DNA from: Candidatus Goldiibacteriota bacterium | GTDB taxonomy: Bacteria > Oederibacteriota > JAAXVQ01 | NCBI GenBank assembly: GCA_020052235.1 | Contig: JAGVPM010000129.1 | Span: forward strand, 1-37,662 | Direction of reading: 5' to 3' | DNA: 37,662 nt | In this document: piece by piece, positions 27,864-37,131 of the stretch | How positions within the stretch are numbered: the stretch's first letter is position 1 | Layout: each line of letters begins with the position of its first letter | Program-made: the position numbers and the translations under genes | Notes under the pieces: generated by a model | Told to the model about the DNA's origin: nothing | What the model saw: the letters and a program-made list of their open reading frames with translations, nothing else | The model's database searches: none

Positions 27864-28355
27864 ATGTTGGCAACCACCATGCAAGAGGAATTTAATCAGC
27901 GCATCAATGATGAACTGTATTCCTGGTATTTGTACCTGGCCCTGTCCGCGTACTTCTCCACTTTAAATCTGCACGGTTTTGCCCACTGGCTGAAAGTCCA
28001 GGCCGGCGAAGAAATGACGCATGCGCAAAAAAACTATAATTATATAATTGAACGGAATGGCACAGTGAACCTCAAGCTCATAGCCGCTCCGGCAGCCGCC
28101 TGGGATTCACCGCTGGCAGCCATAAAGGCCGCCTACGAGCATGAACAAAAAGTCAGCCAGATTTATAATCGTTTCATTGAAAAAGCCATGGCTGAAAAAG
28201 ATCATGCAGCGGTGGTCTTTTTACAATGGTTTGTCAACGAACAGGTCGAAGAGGAAGCGCAAACCTTGGATATCGTGCAAAAACTGGAAATGGCCAAAGG
28301 ATCAACCGGCGGGCTTTTGGTTTTGGATCATCATTTGGAAAAACGCGGTGCTTGA
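27864..28355 (+). CDS. Ferritin
   Basis: MQEEFNQRINDELYSWYLYLALSAYFSTLNLHGFAHWLKVQAGEEMTHAQ ... FLQWFVNEQVEEEAQTLDIVQKLEM. Confidence 0.95.
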   Translation: MLATTMQEEFNQRINDELYSWYLYLALSAYFSTLNLHGFAHWLKVQAGEEMTHAQKNYNYIIERNGTVNLKLIAAPAAAWDSPLAAIKAAYEHEQKVSQIYNRFIEKAMAEKDHAAVVFLQWFVNEQVEEEAQTLDIVQKLEMAKGSTGGLLVLDHHLEKRGA

Positions 28356-28363
28356 TGTATGAA

Positions 28364-28394
28364 TGTAGGGAACGGTTTAAAACCGTTCCCTACA
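28364..28394. repeat. 31-bp palindrome in convergent gap (family copy B)
   Basis: TGTAGGGAACGGTTT-A-AAACCGTTCCCTACA. Confidence 0.95.
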
Positions 28395-28403
28395 CCGGTA
28401 AAA

Positions 28404-29642
28404 TTAATACAACATCCCAATAACCGCGCCGGTCATGCAAGTTGCCAAAGCACCGGCAATAATGGATTTAAATCCCAAGGCCACGATCTCCTGACGCCGT
28501 TCCGGAACCATGGCCCCCATGCCGCCGATCATGATGCCCAGGGACCCAAAATTCGCAAAACCGCATAAACCGTACAGCATAATCAACCGTGTGCGCGGAG
28601 TTATGGTGGTTAAATGTGCTAAATCAATATACGCCAAAAATTCATTCAATACCGTTTTGGTGCCCATCAAAGCCCCGGTTTGGGAAATCTCAGACCAAGG
28701 AACCCCCATGCACCAAGTCAGGGGTGCAAAACACCAACCAAATACCCTTTGCAGAGTAAAGGCTTGTCCGCCCCAGGATGGTATAATGCCCAACCCCATG
28801 TTCACCAGGTGCACCAATGCCACCAAGACAACCAACATGGCGATGATGCTGATGAGCAATTGAATTCCTTCAAACGTTCCCCGGGTTATGGCATCCATGG
28901 CTCCATGGGCCTCTTGTTTTAAATCAATTTCCCCGGAGGATGGTGTTCCTAATTCCGGAACCATAAGTTTGGCAGTAACCACCGACGCCGGTGCGCTTAA
29001 AATTGAAGCCACCAGCAAATGACCTAAAACACCAGGAATGACATCTTTCAATATGGCGGCGTACAACACCATCACCGTGCCTGCAATGCCGGCCATGCCC
29101 GAGACCATGACTAAAAACAACTCGCTTCGCGAAACTTTGGCCAGATAGGGTTTCACCAACAAAGGCGCCTCCACCATGCCCACGAATATATTAACCGTGG
29201 TTCCAAACCCTTCCACGCCGCCGATGCCCATGGAACGTTGCAGCAACCGGGCAAACATTCGCACTACCCAAGGCAACACTTTCCAATAAAATAAAAGTGA
29301 TGATAAGGCACTTACGACCAAAACCAACGGTAACCCTCTGAAGGCAAGAATATAGGCAGCTCCGGGATGATTTTCCGTAAAGGGCAAAGATCCGCCGCCC
29401 AAATAACCAAATACCATGGAAGTCCCGGCTTCCGTGGCCATGGCCAAAGCATCCACGGCATGATTCAGCCACAAAAAAACCACCTGACTGCCCGGCAATT
29501 TCAAAAACAATAGTGCCAGCATGATTTGCATGGCCATGCCCACCAAAACCGCCTGCCAATGAATCACATTCCTTTTTTCAGATAAACCCCAGGCCAGCAA
29601 AGCCAAGCCTATAAACCCGGCCGCGCTCTGTAAAAACAGCAT
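28404..29642 (-). CDS. Concentrative nucleoside transporter (NupC/CNT family)
   Basis: FVGMVEAPLLVKPYLAKVSRSELFLVMVSGMAGIAGTVMVLY; GTKTVLNEFLAYIDL; LCGFANFGSLGIMIGGMGAMVPERRQEIVALG. Confidence 0.92.
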   Translation of the reverse strand: MLFLQSAAGFIGLALLAWGLSEKRNVIHWQAVLVGMAMQIMLALLFLKLPGSQVVFLWLNHAVDALAMATEAGTSMVFGYLGGGSLPFTENHPGAAYILAFRGLPLVLVVSALSSLLFYWKVLPWVVRMFARLLQRSMGIGGVEGFGTTVNIFVGMVEAPLLVKPYLAKVSRSELFLVMVSGMAGIAGTVMVLYAAILKDVIPGVLGHLLVASILSAPASVVTAKLMVPELGTPSSGEIDLKQEAHGAMDAITRGTFEGIQLLISIIAMLVVLVALVHLVNMGLGIIPSWGGQAFTLQRVFGWCFAPLTWCMGVPWSEISQTGALMGTKTVLNEFLAYIDLAHLTTITPRTRLIMLYGLCGFANFGSLGIMIGGMGAMVPERRQEIVALGFKSIIAGALATCMTGAVIGMLY

Positions 29643-29761
29643 GTTTTACCCCCCAAAGTATTGATACCAGCCTATTTCCAAAACGGTTTTGTATTGTACC
29701 GTATAATTGCTAAAAACAAATAAAATTTTCCCGCCGCTTTATTTCCGACATTTCCCTTTTA

Positions 29762-30942
29762 ATGCATGATTTTCTTTATTATACTGGATTTGAAAATAAA
29801 TCAACGCCCCCTCAACTTGGAGGACTATTCGCGCCGCTTACCTGGATCAATATTTCTATGTGGATCGGACTGATTTTAGGACTGGCGGCCGGTTTAGGAT
29901 TTGCTTTTTATCTTTGGAAGAAACAAACAGCAGAACAAACGATATACCAAACCGCGATGGCCGATATTCTTCAGAATTGGCTGCAAAATCAGGACGCATC
30001 CCATTTTATAGCTTCTTTACCTGCTTTGCAAAAACCCTGCATGGCCTTAAATCAACGCTTGCTTGCTCAATCCCAGCAAAATGCTCAGCATGCAAAACTC
30101 ACAGAAAAAATCAACCTGGCCAAATCCGAAACCCAGGACATTTTGGAGATGATGGCGCAATAGTCAGCTCCATTGAACAAATTGCCACAGCTGCCGCGCA
30201 TCACAGCGAAACCATCCTGGATATATCCCATATTGCGGATAACTTGAATGACTCGTTTATCCAAGTGACGGAATTCATTAAAAATGTCATGTCCAAAAAT
30301 TCCCAAGCCATGACGCAAACCCAGCAAAAAAACACGGAAGCATCCAAAAGCGTTGCTTTGATGCACGAAATTAAGCAGACGTTGGATTCCTTCATAAAAT
30401 TAATCCAAGATATGGGAAAATCGAGCCAAGAAATCGGCCAATTCGTTGAAATCATTAAATCCATTGCTTCCCAAACCAATCTGCTGGCTTTAAACGCGGC
30501 CATCGAAGCTGCGCGGGCTGGAGAAAACGGGCGTGGATTTGCCGTGGTGGCCGATGAAGTCCGAAAATTGGCGGAACAAAGTTCCAATTCCGCCAAAGAT
30601 GTGACCGGCATAATTGCCAAAGTGATGAACCAAACTCAAAAAGCCATTGAAATTTCACACCAGAACGAAAATAAAATTTCCAATGTCCGCAGCGTGGCCG
30701 ATTCTTCCCAACAAGCCTTGGATTATTTAAATACCTTATTAAATGACTTCTCCAAAGATTATTCCCAAATCAATGAGTTAACGATAATTCAAACCGTCGG
30801 CGTAGATACGGTAAAAACTAAAATCCGCGACATCACCTCGGTCATCGAAGAATACTCCGCGACCACCGAACAACTGAGTGCCATCAGCGACGAGATAAAA
30901 AAACGGTTAATGATGCTTTCCGAACAATTTAAAATTATATAG
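29762..30942 (+). pseudogene. Methyl-accepting chemotaxis-like protein with apparent frameshift near 30157-30161
   Basis: N-terminal ORF 29762..30163 (one TM) ends ...[14 protein letters not shown], and the other frame continues [22 protein letters not shown]...[48 protein letters not shown]. One added nt in GCGCAATAGTC restores a single frame. Confidence 0.75.
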
Positions 30943-30960
30943 TTTTTATAGTGGAAGGCT

Positions 30961-31404
30961 TTATCCCAGAGGCATCCCCACGATCTCAATCAATTCAATC
31001 TTGAAGTTCAAATCTTTCCCCGCCAAGGGATGATTGGCATCCAGCCTGATTTTATTCGCATCCATGCCGACCACCTTCACCGGGGTGACTTGGCCGTTGG
31101 GCATGTTGATTCCCAATTCCAAACCCAGGGTAATCTGCAAGTCCGGCGGGAAATTAGAACGTTCAATTTCAAAAATCATTTCCGGCAGCGCCGGTCCATA
31201 CGCTTGGTCGCAAGGAATCAGGGTATGCCTGGACTCGCCCACGTTCATGCCTAAAACCACGGATTCAAATCCCTGAATCACTTGTTTTTGACCCAAAGTG
31301 AACTCCAACGGATTTCCTCCTATGGAAGAATCAAACACCGCTCCATCCGAAAAACTGCCGGTATAATGAACCCTAACTGTATCTCCCGATTTTGCCGCGC
31401 TCAT
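30961..31404 (-). CDS. FKBP-type/SlyD-like peptidyl-prolyl isomerase
   Basis: GDTVRVHYTGSFSDGAVFDSSIGGNPLEFTLGQKQVIQGFESVVLGMNVGESRHTLIPCDQAYG; LDANHPLAGKDLNFKIELIEI. Confidence 0.93.
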   Translation of the reverse strand: MSAAKSGDTVRVHYTGSFSDGAVFDSSIGGNPLEFTLGQKQVIQGFESVVLGMNVGESRHTLIPCDQAYGPALPEMIFEIERSNFPPDLQITLGLELGINMPNGQVTPVKVVGMDANKIRLDANHPLAGKDLNFKIELIEIVGMPLG

Positions 31405-31501
31405 ATTCTCCCCTTCCGCCTCGTTTTTTCTCTGCCAATAATTTTAAGTTGCCGGACTTAAAAATTCTTTAGACTGTTTTCCCGTCATGCCTGACGCATG
31501 C

Positions 31502-32674
31502 TTACATTTTATCCCGGCGCGCCCAAAACGGAGACATTTCCCGCAATCCGGAAATAAGGTCCGGTAAAACTTCCAACACCTCACCAACCTCAGTCCGGGT
31601 ATTGTAGCGCGAAAATGAAAAGCGGATTGAACCATGAATGGCCGTGAAAGGCACTCCCATGGCGCGCAGTACGTGGGAAGGCTCCAGGGAGCCGGAAGTG
31701 CAAGCCGACCCTGAGGAAGCGCAAATTCCCTGATCGTTCATTTTCAACAGAATGGCTTCGCCCTCGATATACTCAAAACTTATGTTGGTGGTATTGGGCA
31801 ACCGATGCTCCCGGTCGCCATTCACGCGGACATGCGGTACGGCTTTCAACACTCCCGCCTCCAATTGGTCGCGCAACCCGGCCACCTGGCGCGTTTCATT
31901 TGAAAAATTGGCCGCTGCCAATTCCGCGGCTTTGCCCAGCCCCACGATCCCGGCCACATTTTCCGTGCCTCCGCGGCGCCCGTGTTCTTGGTGACCGCCG
32001 ATGATAAACGGCACAAACTTGGTCCCGCGCCGGATATACAAGGCTCCAACGCCTTTTGGGGCATGCAATTTATGCCCGGATATGGAAACCAAATCCGCCG
32101 GAATGGAATTCATGTCCAAGGAGAGCTTGCCTGCAGCCTGCACGGCATCGGTGTGCAGAATAATACCTTGCTCTTTGACAATCTCCGCTATCTTTTGAAT
32201 CGGGAACACGGTTCCGGTTTCATTATTCGCATACATAATCGAAACCAATGCGGTATCCGGCGTCAAAACGTGATGCAATGCGTCCAAGTCCAAACGTCCC
32301 TGGGCATCCACCGCCAGATATGTAACACGATAACCGCGGTTTTCCAAATGCTTGCACAAATTCAAAACAGCCGGATGTTCAACACGAGTGGTCACGATGT
32401 GTTTCTTCTCGGGCAAAGCTTCCAAAACGCCGCGGATAGCCGCATTATCCGATTCCGTGCCGCAGCTGGTAAACAACACTTCGCTCTCGCGTGAATTAAA
32501 CAGCGCAGCTACCTGCTGCCTGGCATGTTCCACATCGTGCGCGACTTCTCCGCCGAAGGTGTGCATGCTCGAAGGATTTCCATAGCGGGTTTGATAAAAC
32601 GGGAGCAAAGCCGCTAATACTTCCGGGGCCACCGGGGTGGTGGCGTTGTTGTCTAAATAGATGATGGGTGTCAT
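31502..32674 (-). CDS. nifS: Cysteine desulfurase NifS/IscS-like
   Basis: IYLDNNATTPVAPEVL, SISGHKLHAPKGVGALYIRRGT, QEHGRRGGTENVAGIVGLGKA, SSGSACTSGSLEPSHVL. Confidence 0.95.
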   Translation of the reverse strand: MTPIIYLDNNATTPVAPEVLAALLPFYQTRYGNPSSMHTFGGEVAHDVEHARQQVAALFNSRESEVLFTSCGTESDNAAIRGVLEALPEKKHIVTTRVEHPAVLNLCKHLENRGYRVTYLAVDAQGRLDLDALHHVLTPDTALVSIMYANNETGTVFPIQKIAEIVKEQGIILHTDAVQAAGKLSLDMNSIPADLVSISGHKLHAPKGVGALYIRRGTKFVPFIIGGHQEHGRRGGTENVAGIVGLGKAAELAAANFSNETRQVAGLRDQLEAGVLKAVPHVRVNGDREHRLPNTTNISFEYIEGEAILLKMNDQGICASSGSACTSGSLEPSHVLRAMGVPFTAIHGSIRFSFSRYNTRTEVGEVLEVLPDLISGLREMSPFWARRDKM

Positions 32675-33528
32675 GACCGCAACTCCTCCACGGTAATATC
32701 CGGTTCCACAAATTCCTTTAATTTTGCTTCAACCAAATCGCGCAGGGTAAAGCGCGACACCTGACAGCCCGAGCACATGCCCAGCAGGCGCACTTTGACG
32801 TTTTTATTTTCAATGTCCACCAGCTCCAAATCGCCGCCATCTTTTTGCAATTGCGGGCGCACTTCCCGGTCCAATGTTTCCTGCACCAGCTTCATACGCT
32901 GCAGATTGGTCAAGCCTTTGGGTTTCTCCTCAGCCTTGGCTTCCAGTTCTTGTTTATGCACTTTGCGGATAATTTCTTCGATTTTCCAATGACAACTCCC
33001 GCACGCGCCGCCGGCCTTGGTAAAATTAGTTACCTCTTCCAATGTATGCAGATGATTTTCCTTTATGGTGCGTTCTATTTTTTTATCCGTGATGCCGAAA
33101 CATTTACAAACCAGTTCGCCTTCTTCATCTTCATGCAGGTGGCTGTCCGCCACTCCCTGGCCGCGGTAATTGGCAATGGCCGCTTCCAAGGCCTCCATGC
33201 CCATGACCGAACAATGCATTTTTTCCTTGGGCAAGCCGCCCAATTCATTGGCAATATCACGATTGGTGATTTTCGCAGCTTCATCCAAGGTTTTACCTAA
33301 AATCATATCCGTCAACACACTGGAAGATGCAATGGCGCTGCCGCATCCGAACGTTTGGAATTTGGCTTCCACTATCTTCTCCGTGGCTTTGTCCACCTTC
33401 AAAGATAAACGCAAAGCGTCTCCGCAAACAATGGAGCCAACTTCACCTACCGCATTGGCGTCTTCCACTGAACCGACATTATGCGGTTTGGAAAAATGCT
33501 CTTTAACTTTATCCGTATAATCCCACAT
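32671..33528 (-). CDS. nifU: NifU-like Fe-S scaffold (IscU-like + Bfd-like [2Fe-2S] + NifU C-terminal domain)
   Basis: VCGDALRLSLKVDK, FQTFGCGSAIASSSVLTDM, HCSVM; CKCFGITDKKIERTIKENHL...GACGSCHWKIEEII; LLGMCSGCQVSRFTLRDLV. ATGA overlap with nifS. Confidence 0.95.
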   Translation of the reverse strand: MWDYTDKVKEHFSKPHNVGSVEDANAVGEVGSIVCGDALRLSLKVDKATEKIVEAKFQTFGCGSAIASSSVLTDMILGKTLDEAAKITNRDIANELGGLPKEKMHCSVMGMEALEAAIANYRGQGVADSHLHEDEEGELVCKCFGITDKKIERTIKENHLHTLEEVTNFTKAGGACGSCHWKIEEIIRKVHKQELEAKAEEKPKGLTNLQRMKLVQETLDREVRPQLQKDGGDLELVDIENKNVKVRLLGMCSGCQVSRFTLRDLVEAKLKEFVEPDITVEELRS

Positions 33529-33566
33529 GGGAACCTCCCCCTTCCAATTCCGGCTCATTTAAGTTC

Positions 33567-33584
33567 AACAGTTTATTTACTGTT
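33567..33584. promoter_or_regulatory. Short inverted repeat upstream of nifU, possible operator
   Basis: AACAGT-TTATTT-ACTGTT, about 40-60 bp upstream of the nifU start. Confidence 0.3.
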
Positions 33585-33685
33585 TAATTTTGACACCGAT
33601 AATAAAAACCCTGATTAAAATTTATCATAACACAGGGGTACTTGGCCGCCAAGACCTTTACAACGGCCAAGTTGCACTTAATTGC

Positions 33686-33765
33686 CGTCATCCCGGCATG
33701 AATTTAGCCGGGATCCATTCATATTTTTCAGACTTATATGGACCCCGTTTTTCAACGGGGTGACG
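33686..33765. repeat. Composite inverted repeat / MITE-like intergenic element
   Basis: CGTCATCCCGGC...GCCGGGATCC ... GGACCCCGTTTTTCAACGGGGTGACG: two hairpins bounded by CGTCA...TGACG. Confidence 0.7.
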
Positions 33766-33875
33766 AGCACCCTATATCGGCCCATTACCCCTGATTTTTT
33801 TATCCTTTCTATCATTTTTCCCCTGATAATTCCGATACTGAGTATAGAATAAAAATAGTTGAAGGCTCAGGAGTC

Positions 33876-35141
33876 ATGGAAATGAAAATATTATTGGCGG
33901 ACGATGATCTGATCACCTTACGTATGTTGGAATCCACCATAAAACGTTTAAATTATGAGGTTATTTTAGCTCACGATGGAAATCAAGCCTGGGAACTTAT
34001 TCAAACCGCCAAACCTGATATTGCCCTCCTGGACTGGCTTATGCCCGGATTGGAAGGCTTGGAAATTGTACAACGCCTGAAAAATAACCCTTTGCCAAAA
34101 TTTATTTATCTGATTCTCCTGACCTCCAATGACCGAACCGAGGACATTACCACCGGTTTGGACAGTGGAGCCAATGATTACATTACCAAACCTTTTGATA
34201 AGGATGAGTTGAAAAGCCGTATTTCCGTTGGGGCCCGGGTGGTGGAATATGAAAAACGGTTGGAACGAATGAACGCGGAATTGCGCAAGTATTCATCGGA
34301 AATGGAAGCTTTGGCGCAGGAACGGGCGCGCCAATTGGTGCAAGCCGACCGCATGGTCACCTTGGGAACTATGGCCGCAGGCATTGCGCATGAAATTAAC
34401 AATCCGCTCACCGTGGTCCAGGGCAATATCAAGTTGATCAAACGGGTTTGGATGCATGACGTTAATCCGGTCTTTCAAGAATCAGAGCGCCACCAAAAAT
34501 TCTCCATCGGCTCCAATGCCATTAGTGATTTGTTCAACAGCTTAGAAAAAGCTTCCGTACGCATGCACAACATCATAGACGGCATGCGTACTTTCGCACA
34601 TGGAAATGGCGGCGAAATAGCTATTTTCAACCCCCAAGAGTGCGTTGACGACGCACTGGAAATCTGCATGCCCAAAACCAAAAACCGGGTGGAAACCAGC
34701 GCCAACATTCCCCCCATCCCCTTTCCAGTCAAGGGCAATGCCGTCCAGATTACACAAATTTTAGTCAACCTGATCGGCAATGCCGCCGACGCATTGTCCG
34801 GTACCAAGGATGCTGTGATCCACATTTCGGCCCAAGGAACTCCGCAAAACCATTTGATTTTTTCAGTCCAAGACAATGGGCCGGGAATTCTCCAAGAAAA
34901 CATAGAAAAACTCTGGAATCCGTTCTTCACCACTAAACCCGTGGGCATAGGCACCGGGCTGGGACTTTTTATTTGCAAGAGCATCATGGAAGAACACGGG
35001 GGGAAAATCCGGGTCGAATCCAAGCCCGGACAAGGTGCAACGTTTTTCGTAGAACTGTTGAGTGAAGCTGAATTCGACCATTTCATGGCCGAGAAAGAAA
35101 AAAAGAATCCTCAGGAATCCGAAGAAGCCCGCGAAGGTTAA
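33876..35141 (+). CDS. REC-HisKA-HATPase histidine kinase/response regulator
   Basis: ILLADDDLITLRMLESTIKRL (REC), TLGTMAAGIAHEINNPLTVVQGN (H-box), LVNLIGNAADAL and GTGLGLFICKSIMEEHGG. Confidence 0.95.
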   Translation: MEMKILLADDDLITLRMLESTIKRLNYEVILAHDGNQAWELIQTAKPDIALLDWLMPGLEGLEIVQRLKNNPLPKFIYLILLTSNDRTEDITTGLDSGANDYITKPFDKDELKSRISVGARVVEYEKRLERMNAELRKYSSEMEALAQERARQLVQADRMVTLGTMAAGIAHEINNPLTVVQGNIKLIKRVWMHDVNPVFQESERHQKFSIGSNAISDLFNSLEKASVRMHNIIDGMRTFAHGNGGEIAIFNPQECVDDALEICMPKTKNRVETSANIPPIPFPVKGNAVQITQILVNLIGNAADALSGTKDAVIHISAQGTPQNHLIFSVQDNGPGILQENIEKLWNPFFTTKPVGIGTGLGLFICKSIMEEHGGKIRVESKPGQGATFFVELLSEAEFDHFMAEKEKKNPQESEEAREG

Positions 35142-35150
35142 CCAGGCATT

Positions 35151-35179
35151 GTAGGGAACGGTTTAAAACCGTTCCCTAC
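35151..35179. repeat. 29-bp palindrome in convergent gap (family copy C)
   Basis: GTAGGGAACGGTTT-A-AAACCGTTCCCTAC; identical core to copy B. Confidence 0.95.
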
Positions 35180-35204
35180 GCTTTCCCGTCGGCCGCCAAT
35201 GATA

Positions 35205-37046
35205 TTATTCGTTTTCTTCCATTTTCTCACGGTTGCGCGTTTGACGCTTGCGCTCCGTGGCATCTAAAATCTTTTTGCGCAAACGCAAAGATTTCGGTGT
35301 AATTTCCAAAAGTTCATCATCGTTCAAATATTCCAATTTTTGTTCCAAGCTCATTTTACGCGGCGGCTGAATGGTTAAAGCTTCATCCGCTGATTTGCTG
35401 CGCATATTGCTCATAGCCTTGGTGCGGCACACATTGATGGACAAATCCGAATCACGTGAATGTTCGCCTACGATCATACCCGTGTAAACTTCCTCAGTCG
35501 CATCCACGAAATAGATGCCGCGGTCCGACAACTGAAACAAAGCATAGGCGGTAATGGTTCCGGGGTCAGAAGCCACCAGCACGCCGCGAGTACGTCCGAC
35601 TGTGCCGCCTTTAAACGCTTGATAGCCGGCCACCATGTGGTTCAAAAGGCCTTCACCGCGCGTAATGGTTAAAAATTCACTGCGGAAACCCACCAAGCAA
35701 CGTGACGGAATCATGAATACCACCCGGGTATGCCCGTCGGGTGTGGTGTGCATGTTCACCATTTCCGCTTTGCGTGAACCCAACCGTTCGATACAAGCCC
35801 CAACCAAGTCTTGGGAAACATCGAGGGTTAATTCTTCGTAAGGTTCCAGTACCACGTCGCCTTCGTAATGCAAAATAACTTCCGGCTTGCTGACTTGAAA
35901 TTCAAAGCCTTCGCGCCGCATGGTTTCAATTAAAATTGCCAAGTGCAATTCACCGCGTCCGGATACTTTCATGGAGTCCGGCGAATCCGTATCTTCCACG
36001 CGCAGACTCAAGTTCGTCAAGGCTTCGCGGTACAAGCGTTCACGCAAATGGCGCGTGGTGACATACTGCCCTTCTTTTCCGGCGAACGGGCTGTTGTTGA
36101 CGCAGAAAATCATGTTCAAGGTCGGTTCATCCACGGTCAACCCCGGCAAAGCTTCGGGAAATTCAAAATCCGCAACCGTATCGCCGATAAAAATGTCATC
36201 CAAACCAGCCAACACTACAATATCTCCGGCTTCGGCTTTCTCAACTTCAACCCGTTTGAGTCCATCATAGGTGTAGAGCATAGTCACTCTGAACTGCTTT
36301 TGGGCTTGATCCTTATGCCGGATATTCATCACAGTCTGCATCTTGCGGATGTTGCCGCGGGTAATGCGGCCAATGGCCAAGCGGCCCAGATAGTCCGAGT
36401 GATCCGTATTGGTCACCAGTAACTGCAAAGGCTTTTCCGGTTCCACATTGGGGCCGGGCAAATCACGCACAATGGCTTCAAACAAAGGCACTAAATTATC
36501 GGATTTATCATCCATTTCCGTGCGGGCAAATCCCTGACGTGAACTGGCATAGAGTACGGAAAAATCCAATTGTTCATCCGTGGCACCCAGGGATACGAAC
36601 AAGTCAAAAATCTTATCCAGGGTATTGTGCGGTTCGGCATCCGGGCGGTCGATTTTGTTGATAATCACCACGGCTTTCAAGCCGCGATCCAGGGCTTTGC
36701 GCAAAACAAATTTGGTTTGAGGCAACGGGCCTTCGGCCGCATCCACCAACAAAAGAATACCGTCCACCATCTGCAGGATGCGTTCCACTTCCCCGCCGAA
36801 ATCCGCGTGACCCGGCGTATCAATAATATTAACCTTTACGTCTCCGATTTGGATCGAGGCATGTTTGGAAAAAATGGTAATTCCGCGTTCGCGTTCCAAG
36901 GGGTTTGAATCCATCACGCGTTCCTGGACCGTTTCATTGCTGCGGAAAGTTCCGCTCTGCCTGAGCATGGCATCAATTAAGGTGGTTTTGCCATGGTCAA
37001 CGTGCGCTACAATGGCAACATTTCGAATATCATTACGGACTGGCAA
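35205..37046 (-). CDS. typA: GTPase TypA/BipA
   Basis: IRNVAIVAHVDHGKTTLIDAMLRQSGTF, MDSNPLERERGITIFSKHASI, DTPGHADFGGEVERIL, NKIDRPDAEP; probable TTG start at 37046 after AAGAGGAAAAGAAA; track start 37109 is an N-terminal over-extension. Confidence 0.95.
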   Translation of the reverse strand: MPVRNDIRNVAIVAHVDHGKTTLIDAMLRQSGTFRSNETVQERVMDSNPLERERGITIFSKHASIQIGDVKVNIIDTPGHADFGGEVERILQMVDGILLLVDAAEGPLPQTKFVLRKALDRGLKAVVIINKIDRPDAEPHNTLDKIFDLFVSLGATDEQLDFSVLYASSRQGFARTEMDDKSDNLVPLFEAIVRDLPGPNVEPEKPLQLLVTNTDHSDYLGRLAIGRITRGNIRKMQTVMNIRHKDQAQKQFRVTMLYTYDGLKRVEVEKAEAGDIVVLAGLDDIFIGDTVADFEFPEALPGLTVDEPTLNMIFCVNNSPFAGKEGQYVTTRHLRERLYREALTNLSLRVEDTDSPDSMKVSGRGELHLAILIETMRREGFEFQVSKPEVILHYEGDVVLEPYEELTLDVSQDLVGACIERLGSRKAEMVNMHTTPDGHTRVVFMIPSRCLVGFRSEFLTITRGEGLLNHMVAGYQAFKGGTVGRTRGVLVASDPGTITAYALFQLSDRGIYFVDATEEVYTGMIVGEHSRDSDLSINVCRTKAMSNMRSKSADEALTIQPPRKMSLEQKLEYLNDDELLEITPKSLRLRKKILDATERKRQTRNREKMEENE

Positions 37047-37131
37047 TTTCTTTTCCTCTTTTCTTAAAATAAGTTTTCTTACCGCCGGCCAAAACCGGCA
37101 CGATTTCATGCAAATGAAACAAAGTGCATAA

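Noticed and set aside
28359-28568. ORF reading through palindrome copy B (MNVGNGLKPFPT...)
   Set aside because: Artefact of the palindrome and of antisense to the nucleoside transporter gene.
22389-35141. The hybrid kinase, MCP and REC-kinase as a single signalling system
   Set aside because: They are separated by unrelated genes and have no shared operon structure, so no linkage can be claimed.
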